Source: Mesostigma viride (Eukaryota > Streptophyta > Mesostigmatophyceae > Mesostigmatales > Mesostigmataceae). Taken from it: 64,000 nucleotides of DNA. The DNA lies in the NCBI GenBank assembly GCA_009746045.1, contig RPFO01000299.1, positions 580,001 through 644,000 on the forward strand. The letters are read 5' to 3'. Positions 56,439 to 64,000 of this stretch are shown here, one piece after another (position 1 is the stretch's first letter; each line of letters begins with the position of its first letter). The position numbers and the translations under genes were made by a program. The notes below the pieces were generated by a model. It saw nothing but the letters and a program-made list of their open reading frames with translations, was not told where the DNA came from and did not search any database.

Positions 56439-58533
56439 CCCGTGATAGATCGCGTTGTAAGCTTTTTTGAGAACGCGTTACTATAGCACCTAAGGAATTT
56501 TTTTTTTCATGGTCATGTATATACTTTCCTGAAAGCCCATAAATCAAAGGATTTTTTTAGCTACTCAGACCTACATAATGCTTATTCATTAGAGTGATAC
56601 ACTTGTTTGAATACAGGGGGGTCTGACCATGACCGCGATTTCTTGACCCTAGGTCACAAGTCATGTGCTTATTCACAAATGGTTCATGAAAAAAATCTGG
56701 CTTCTTGCACGAGCTATGGGCAACATATGCAGGCTCTGTGAAACAAAACTCAGGCCCATTGGGCCACTGGAGCTATTTTTCATTAGCATCACAATTACAA
56801 CGCAGTACAACGCAGTGGGAAACATGAGAGCCCTTCACAACATTACGCAACGACACGAGCCCCATAAACGGGGCCATAGTGAGCTTGGAGGGTCAAAACG
56901 TTGAAAATAGGTGTTGTATAAGTTATACAGCATCAAACATGCATCAAACATCATGACTGGATGACTAATATGACTGAATCAGGCAGCCATAGCCAAAGCA
57001 TCATCCACTCTCACCGAACGGGTTGAGCACATGCCTCGTGGGAACGGAGGTGCTGGGTTTTCATTCCATAACGCGTGCAATACTGAAAGAAAGAGGCACG
57101 TGTAATGCAAGGCTTGGATAGGTTGAGTGATCCATGAGCTTACATGCAGGCAAAGATCGATGACGCTGGAATGCATGCTAGCAAATGGTGGCAAGATGCT
57201 AACAACACATGATTATACACCATGATTATGGGCATTTTTTAGTCATGTACATGTGTGCCTATGATGAGCCACCCTCCAGATGATGCCTAGCTTTATTTAA
57301 TTATGCAGTGCCCATGCAGGGAGTAACTCTCTGCTGAGACGCCATGCCCTAGCTTTTTGTATAGCTATGCTGATCTTCCCCCCCATGACAGGCTCCCCCT
57401 TCGCTGGGCATAGCTTGAAGATCACGGGGATGCAAGTGCCCTAGTGCACCTAGAGCAAGGGTCCTTTACATCCCCACCCTTGCAGGAAGTAGCTTAGGAT
57501 GTATGATAGGCCATATGCCCGGGCCTCTCAGGGGCTATGTGCTACATATACTCCCAACGGAGTTATGTTACAATTCAATTCAATTCCATTCAATTATGGG
57601 CACCTAGCTGATCTTCTTGCACAATCAACGCAGTATAAACCATCAACATCCAATCCTCACGATATATGCACGGCTTGACGACGTATACAGCACCTAAATA
57701 CTGCACAACTGCAACCTGCTATGGCTGACATGCAAGCAACGTCGAGTAGGATGGCGGTCTTAGAGAGGCTGGGCAGAGGTCGGTAGAAATAAGTGGAAAA
57801 CTGGCAGAAACTAGGTAGAAACACGATATACTTACGCCTGCAAGCACTATTGAGCCGGTGGCAGAGGCCATTTCCAGGAAAATACAGCATACCGTAGCAA
57901 TAGCCACGGTCACGCCTTACGCTATTTGCAGGCACCATCATGCCCGGAGCTACCCAATAAAAGTCTGCACAAATATCGGTTTAGCCGAGAGTCCGGGCGT
58001 TCGGAATGAATAAACATGTGTTAAGAAGTCGAAACACCATGGAAATACCAAGCATGGTGCCGCAGCAGACCCGAGTCTTGACGTAATATTATGTATGCCG
58101 GTTTCCAGGGTTTCCGCATGAAAGTTGGGTGAGAAACTGGAAAAAACTACGTTTCCTTTGCCACAGTACCTCAACAAACTCGTAGAAACCTAATTATCAA
58201 CCTTTGAACGCATCATCATGGTCGTGCTACCCAACAGCCACTGAAATTCGCGCGAAAACTGGCGAGATCTACCTGCCGCCATCGCCGTCGTCTTCACCTT
58301 CGTCCCGCGAAAATGCCTGATTTCAGTGGTACATATTTGTTTGCAGCTGTCACAAAAAAAATACCAAAAATACCAGGATTTTTTCTTGAATTCTATGAGA
58401 TGTTTCTGACCTATGTTGAAAGTTTCAGATCAAAAATCGCATGTTTAATAGGTTTGCCACGTGTCAGATTACAACGCGATACATCGCGTTCTAACCCTAC
58501 AACGCGATGTATCGCGTTGTAAAAAAACACGGG
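56439..58533. mobile_element. 2.1-kb TIR element flanked by TTAA (piggyBac-like)
   Basis: Ends CCCGTG and CACGGG are immediately flanked by TTAA (56,435-56,438 and 58,534-58,537). ATCGCGTTGTAA-type subterminal motifs occur at both ends, with an AACGCGATACATCGCGTT palindrome repeated near 58,480-58,520. The LINE 3' UTR continues on both sides, which an uninterrupted copy at 57,490-57,540 confirms. TTAA duplication with CCC/GGG ends is the piggyBac signature. No transposase was seen. Confidence 0.7.
57220..57600 (+). mobile_element. ORF1-only LINE 3' UTR and terminus nested in the TTAA element
   Basis: CATGTACATGTGTGCCTATG, ACTCTCTGCTGAGACGCCAT and AGCTTAGGATGTATGATAGG, then GTGCTACATATACTCC, CAACGGAGTTATGTTACAAT and a TTCAA/TTCCA tail. 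It matches 15,800-16,010 (inverted) and 56,100-56,434. It gives the uninterrupted reference for the TTAA insertion site. Confidence 0.7.
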
Positions 58534-58537
58534 TTAA

Positions 58538-58593
58538 AAGCCATATGCCCCTTCTCAGGGATATGTGCTACATGTACTCCCAACGGGAGTTAT
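58538..58593 (+). mobile_element. Continuation of the 53.6-kb LINE 3' UTR, terminal stem-loop
   Basis: CCATATGCCCCTTCTCAGGG, ATATGTGCTACATGTACTCC and CAACGGGAGTTAT. The stem CTCC-CAACG-GGAG is intact. It is interrupted by a SINE and continues at 58,905. Confidence 0.7.
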
Positions 58594-58904
58594 TTGATCA
58601 GGCACTCCGCAAAGGTGAAAACCATTTGCGTTCAGTACCGGGCCGCGGAAAACGCGGAAAAACGCGATCTGCAAATGAATCCGACCGGAATCGAACTGGG
58701 GACCTCTCGCACCAATTTTGCTGACTATAGGACGGACGTCTCCGGTTACCATGGCATCGCCAACTTACACCTACAGTCATCCGCAAAAGTTCTCCTGTCC
58801 GGGGAGTGATGCAAGCCTTTCGGATTTGGTACTAGATAAATCACTCGAGATCTGTGTGTAGGAGTACTACACACGTGTCTGCACGCGAGACACGTGTCTG
58901 CACG
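58594..58904 (-). mobile_element. tRNA-derived SINE with 10-bp TSD
   Basis: About 311 bp flanked by CGGGAGTTAT (58,584-58,593 and 58,905-58,914), inserted into a LINE terminus. On the minus strand, TCCGTCCTATAGTCAG...GAGGTCCCCAGTTCGATTCC and GGTCGGA resemble a shortened tRNA: acceptor-like TCCGTCC/GGTCGGA, D-arm-like TATAGTCAG and B box AGTTCGATTCC. Unlike a classical SINE it carries a 5' extension of about 150 bp (CACACGTGTCTGCACGC side). A second copy is at 48,238-50,030. Confidence 0.7.
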
Positions 58905-58914
58905 CGGGAGTTAT

Positions 58915-59004
58915 GTTTCTAATTAATTAATTAATTAATTAATGAATGAATGAATGAATGAATGAATGAATGAATGAATGAATGAATGAATGAATGAATG
59001 AATG
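58915..59004 (+). repeat. LINE tail: (TTAA)n followed by (TGAA)n
   Basis: After GTTTC the tail has about five TTAA units and then 16 TGAA units (58,941-59,004). The change of unit within one tail suggests slippage after insertion. Confidence 0.85.
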
Positions 59005-59579
59005 TTACAGATAAACCAGAGGGCTCCCCGGGCGTGAGCCCGTTCCGTCAAGGGTGGCACACCATGTCCATGCCTATGACGGAAAGTCCACTAGTGACTT
59101 TGCCGCCCGCGGCCTGGGGCATGCCACCGGACAAATGAAATGCTCCGGGCTGCATGTGAAGGCTTGGTGCCAGCTAGTCGACTAGCGGCTTCTTAGGCAC
59201 AGGCGCCCGGCCGGCCTACTGAGAATCCGCATCATGTGCCATGCACTGACAAAAAGCATACATATCTTTCGACGCTGCCACCAGCAGTCCTGACTGACCG
59301 GCTGAGGGCAGCGGGCTGGGTAACTTATCCTCTGTTGTCATGGCCCTAACAACATGGAGGATATAAAATGCTTACTTGTTCCAAGCTTCCCATGGATGGA
59401 GTGAAAATGCTCATTTGAGCTTAAACTGGCACAAACCGGCACGAATACCAGAGCTTTACAGAGCAGCAAATTCATCGCACATGCCTCTGGCTAGGCATGT
59501 CAAACCTCCATCCATGACCAATCGGCGTGACCGCTAGGGCCTGGCACTACCTGCTACATGCCATGTCCCTTGGCTTGTT
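59005..59579. other. Spacer, no gene
   Basis: No coding or repeat content could be assigned. It lies between a LINE tail and a family B terminus. Confidence 0.5.
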
Positions 59580-59700
59580 AGTTTGGGCATTAGATAGATG
59601 CAATCAAACTGTAGAGTTGTTTGTCCATCCATCCATTCATCGGGGTTAATACTCCGTGACTCCCCAACGGAAGCTCGTTATTAATTAATCAATCAATTGA
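59580..59700 (+). mobile_element. LINE family B terminus
   Basis: TAGATAGATGCAATC, CATCCATCCATTCATCGGGG, TTAATACTCCGTGACTCCCC, AACGGAAGCTCG and a TTAATTAATCAATCAATTG tail. It is more diverged than the copies at 38.9 and 47.5 kb. Confidence 0.6.
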
Positions 59701-59851
59701 TCCATGACCTTGTTCAACTCTCTCGTCTAATCCACTCCATGTGCGCTTCCTTCTACCCTGTCTTTCTGCAGATCGACAAAACACGCAGGACGCACCAGCG
59801 GCCATTCTCTCTACGTCTACGGTGCGAAACAGATGGCCCCACCTGGCCGCC

Positions 59852-62800
59852 TCACGTGCTGTTAGCCAGGGAGCCAATTGCGACGGCCGGGCGGAATGCC
59901 TTCTGTGCGCCGCGCACGGCCTGGTGCCCGATGAGGTGGGATAGAGCCTCCTTGCACGCAGCCTGCAGCGAGGCGATGCGCTCGTCGACGATGCGCTGAG
60001 CCGACGCGCAGCGTGCCTCGTCCGCAAACGCGAGCGTCCACGTGCCGTCGGTCAGCCGCTTGCGCGACGCCTCCTCGGACGGATAGGGCCTCACGATCTG
60101 CAGCGGCGCGCGCACGCACAGATGCAGCCACTTGGGGTGCGTCTGGTTCACGCGTGGCTGCAGCAGGGGGGGGCACGGTGGGCGAGAGGGTAGCACAAAG
60201 CAGGCACACATCAGTGTTAGAGCAAGCAGGATGGTCGTGGCGCTGGCAGGCTGGGGGTGGAGCAGCACAGCACATGCAGCGCAGAAGCATGATCGATGAG
60301 CGGCCAGGGTTCATCCAAGCTCGTATCGACAAACAAATACAAAAAATGATGTGAACCGTCACGAGACGGTGTGGGTGAACCATAATGCCACGAACAGATG
60401 ACCGCATCTCAAATGAATCCACTACCTAGCTGTATGGCTACCAGCGACCATGAGCTAGCTAATGCATCAGGTGCATCCGGGCGTCCGTACCTGCGCGCCG
60501 GCCAACGGCGCGATGGCCCGCACGATGCCGGCCCCCAGACGCACTGGGGAGGCCTCTGCGAGCACGAGGCAGGGCGTCGGGTGCGCGTGCGTCATGACGA
60601 CCAGGTAGAGCGCGCGCTCCTTGCCGCGCTCAAACGCGACACGGCAGGGGAGCGAGTCCAGTCCAGCTGCGCGCGGATATTGGGGGGGGGGGGGGGGCAG
60701 ACCAGACCGTGACAATGTCACGCCGCACGCACAAGCGACATGCCACATGGACACAGTACTCACAAACAACAAGAGGGGGGCCGCATGGCCATCACACATG
60801 GGCACACCAGGGGTGGGGACACAGCAAAGGGGTGGGTCAGCAATCATCGCAGGCACAAACCGGGGCCAAGGAGATGTGCACCCAATCAATCTTCAGCATG
60901 CTTACGGACATGCTGGCCTCGAGTAGGCTTGAAGCCTCCGGCTTCGAACGCAAGTAGCTGGCATAAGCACCCGCATGATGACTCTGCACCCTTGCCACCC
61001 GGTGCCACGTGGCATGCAACTATAGCAGTGCATACAGGAGTGAAGAGGGGTGCACCCGGGCACCGTATCTGAGCAGGGTGGGCTGAGCAAGCACCAAACT
61101 CTGCAGGAACGAGAACGAGCTCATCCGAATGGCAGGTGACCGGATACCATCCACACCAAGGCATTACGAGGGCGGCCCCTTCCCATAAGGGTCGCTTTGC
61201 CTCGTTCTAGACAAGCCATTGTGCCCTTGGTCTGATAACCGGATCATCCACGACAATTACAAGAAGCATTCAAGTCAACATCACCCGGTGCTTATATGAT
61301 TTACAACAGCAAACAGGCACAGAGCAAACAAGCCCCTTGGCGCTAGAACTGCATGTTTAGAAGGAAAAAAAATAGCAGAGCAAGACCTGATTTCCTCCGG
61401 CCACCCTACTCACGCCCCCTGCCCCTCCCCCCCTTCCCCACTCATCATGCTCCCTTTCAACTTCTGCTGGGTACCTCTTCTAACCCCTTGGCCTGGCCTG
61501 CGCTGCATGCGCATGAGGGCACTCACAGAATTCCACCTCCGAGCCCTCTGTCACTGGCTCCGTGGACGCATGGTTTCCTCCTGGCCCCGCCAGGCTGGGC
61601 ACGCGGGGGGTGGGGACGGACGCCGGTGGCTGCGGCAGTGTGCCTCGGACGAGCGAGTCCCACAGCAGGTGGCGGCACAGGAACACCTGGCGCACGCGCC
61701 GCAACGCCACAGGAAGAGGCATGTGTGTCACGGCAAGCATAAGGGTTATAAGAAGAAAGGGCATCGGCGAGGCTTGATGGAGACCGGGCCGGTAAAGGTC
61801 GACTGTAGCGACTGGCGTTTGCGACATGGGGAACCCACGCACTGGGGGGACACATGGACCATCGGTGCACAACAAGACAGATAGGAGGGCTGAAGTCACA
61901 ACATGGCACGGATACGATAGGAAAGGGTTTGCAGTTACAAAACCCCCAAAAGAAAGCCTGCGGGACGATGGACCCCGCGTGTGTAGGGAAGCTGGTGACC
62001 GCCACGGCTGCCGCCCCCGTGCACAAGGACTGTCCAGCCAAACTGACAACGCTGCACTAGGCCCAACAGGTTCTTCCCTACCCGTGCCCCCACGCGTCAT
62101 AGGGGCATCACTATCCACTCAACGGGGGCAAAAGGAGAGTACGCACGAGCGTAATCATCTGTCACTTCGCAACCCTAATGCTAAATAATAGAGCGAGAGC
62201 TACGTGGATGTAAGGCACGCCGTACTGTCACTGCGGACTCTCCCACGCTCTCCTACATCTGGCCACCTCGTGGCCGCGGCCCCTGCCCCCCCCCCCGGGT
62301 GGGTGCGGACGCCAGCATGCATATGTATGTGTGCGCACCCACCTTTGCCACCATCTGCATACGCTCGGACGCGGCGGTGGTTTGCCGTGGATCTGCGGGT
62401 GACAGCAGAAGGCATGACACGTGCCAGCAAGGAGCAATGCCATGATGGGCACCCGGTCAAGGCGTAGGAGTGGCGTGGTCACGGTTACGGATGGGGTACC
62501 GACATGCAGGGGATAGCGAAAGCCAATGCATGTGCAGAGATGGCCGTGGGTGTGTCGCTAGGACTGTAGCCAGCAAGATGCCAGCAAAACTAGCCACATG
62601 CTCGCTGAATGCCAGCAAATGTTAAAAAGAGACCAGCAAGGAGCCAGCTGAACGCCGATGCGAAGAGCGTTGCGCGGGTCTTGATCGCGACATGCACACT
62701 TTGGGAGGTGCAGCACCCCGCCACGTGTAGTGCACGCGGCCAGCAAGCTATATGCAGGTACATGCCAGCGCCCCGAGCCAACCATAGTGATGCAAGGGAT

Positions 62801-63068
62801 GAGCAATGCCATAGGGTTCACAAGGCCGGCCTACCGTCAGGATGCACATCCACACAGCCCCCACGCGCCCATGAGACTCGTGCTGCCTTGCCATCCTTCT
62901 GCATCCATTTGGCTGCCTGCCCTACGATCCACACATGAAGCGCGTACAACATGAGACGCGCCGCCAAGCCGCGTTTTTCTCAGTACTCACCGTACGGTGG
63001 CGTCGGTTTCGGGGGCAACAGCAGCTGCATCGCGTGATGGTGGTTGAGCACCGAGGGCGACGCCATTT
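59852..63068 (-). CDS. CLEC16A/TT9 family protein, C-terminal part (5' end outside window)
   Basis: Exons in gene order: 63068-62991, 62392-62343, 61686-61527, 60666-60491, 60157-59852. Phases fit throughout, giving 255 residues plus stop. The last two exons are diagnostic: LPCRVAFERGKERALYLVV, then VRAIAPLAGAQPRVNQTHPK, WLHLCVRAPLQIV, and LTDGTWTLAFADEARCASAQ. This is the PH-like C-terminal module of CLEC16A and plant TT9/GFS9. As known, family members act at endosomes and Golgi in membrane traffic and autophagy/mitophagy. The first two exons (SPSVLNHHHAMQLLLPPKPT; SERMQMVAK) are supported only by splice consensus and phase. The exon 61686-61527 carries VFLCRHLLWDSLVRGTL. Further upstream exons were not found before the right edge. 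Confidence 0.75.
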
Positions 63069-64000
63069 CTGCCACAAGTCACACGCCCCCCCCCCCCCAT
63101 CCCCGTGCACACCCAGAGGCCACCCACCACCAGAAAAGCCCATTAGTGCCATGCGCCAGCAGCCAGAACAAGGTTGCAGAGCATGGGACGAGCGCATGGG
63201 GGGCACAGGAGCGGCGGCCGTCAGCCCTCCAACGCTTCCCAGGCCATGGCCGGCCGCACGCAGGGGGGCCAAGGACCCCTCGCTTGGCGATCGTGTACTA
63301 CACCTTGTTATACTTGTATTACTTGCCTTTACCATAGCCACTGGCCCAAGGCATCCCCAACCAAAGCAAATACAGGCATAGGCCTCAAGAAGCGACCACT
63401 GTCCCAGATGACAGCAGCAAAAGCCACCATTCTGGACACCGGTAAGGACAGCATGTAATTAAAAGAAGCAGCGCACATACAAGTGGGTGGGAGCGGGGGG
63501 GCAGGAGGTGGGGGGTACCAGGGGGAGCCAGAGGCACTTGAATACACGAAAGAGAAAGCACGCTCAACCATCACGGGCCGCTGCTAAGCCCCCCTTGTGC
63601 TTGGTACGTGTTCCATAAGGCGGATGTCGGAGGAGGCAAGCCTTCACCCGGCAGCTGGCATCGGCAGGCACGCTAGACGAGGGGCGGGGACGTCTCAGCT
63701 AAACTGCCCACTCCACATTAGGTCCAACGTGGTTCTGTCAGACGTGAAGCGAGCTCCAAAATTGCCCCGGCGCCAGAATTTTTTAAAAGGTGTGCGCTCA
63801 AGTTGGCTTTCTGAAGACGGCGCGAGGAAAATAGAACCGCGCTCGGCAAACACACCCGGCGCCTGGTTTTCAGGAAAGGTGCGCGCTCACTGTGAGGCTA
63901 CGTATTGGTCCGGCACTTTGGCTTACATCCTGGAGTGAGGTACTTGTGGACGCACAGATAAGTACTACGGAAATTATACGGTACATAATTTATAGGACAC
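63069..64000. other. Probable intron of the CLEC16A-like gene; no exon recognised
   Basis: The next upstream exon must supply one leading base for the codon completed at 63,068. No convincing exon or repeat was found to the window edge. C-runs near 63,090 form part of the acceptor pyrimidine tract. Confidence 0.45.

Overview
This is a nuclear segment of a eukaryote. Protein-coding genes are split by GT-AG introns with conventional donors (GTGAGT-like) and pyrimidine-rich acceptors. Exons are GC-rich, while repeats and transposons are more AT-rich. An axonemal-type dynein heavy chain implies a lineage with motile cilia or flagella. A receptor cyclase with a bacterial-type periplasmic-binding ectodomain, and abundant LINE/SINE/DNA-transposon debris, suggest a unicellular alga or other flagellated protist; the species cannot be fixed from the sequence alone. 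All exon models here were assembled by hand from splice consensus, reading phase and protein-family continuity.

Layout. (1) 1-12,805, plus strand: the C-terminal 3,168 residues of a dynein heavy chain in nine exons, with the 5' end outside the window. (2) 12,806-21,114: convergent intergenic space filled with LINE pieces: ORF1-only elements, a reverse-transcriptase ORF2 relic, an endonuclease fragment and a roughly 630-bp pentanucleotide tail. (3) 21,115-35,442, minus strand: a nine-exon gene for a predicted 1,588-residue receptor-type class III nucleotide cyclase. It has a signal anchor, a periplasmic-binding-protein-like ectodomain, an EGF-like segment, one TM helix, two complementary cyclase domains and a tail. 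Its introns contain large tandem arrays. (4) 36,142-42,299: a 6.2-kb foldback element with long inverted arms and two inverted 9-bp arrays. (5) 42,300-59,850: a nested transposon cemetery with TA-flanked MITEs, a TTAA-flanked TIR element, a MULE-like TIR element inside a tRNA-derived SINE, a Mutator-like transposase relic and several LINEs. (6) 59,852-63,068, minus strand: the 3' end of a CLEC16A/TT9-family gene, which continues past the right edge.

Main observations. Several introns carry tandem repeats whose unit spans the exon-intron 5' splice junction. The extreme case is an array of about 64 units of 44 bp in the cyclase gene, each unit bearing a copy of the splice donor, with higher-order organisation. 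The two cyclase domains have complementary losses: domain 1 keeps the metal-binding Asp pair and domain 2 keeps the Asn/Arg pair, so together they should form a single C1/C2-type active site. Retroelements of different families and tail sequences share a stem-loop placed just before the AT-rich tail, suggesting a common 3' recognition signal.

The three genes encode an axonemal motor, a membrane cyclic-nucleotide receptor and an endosomal/autophagy regulator. Nothing shows that they are co-regulated.
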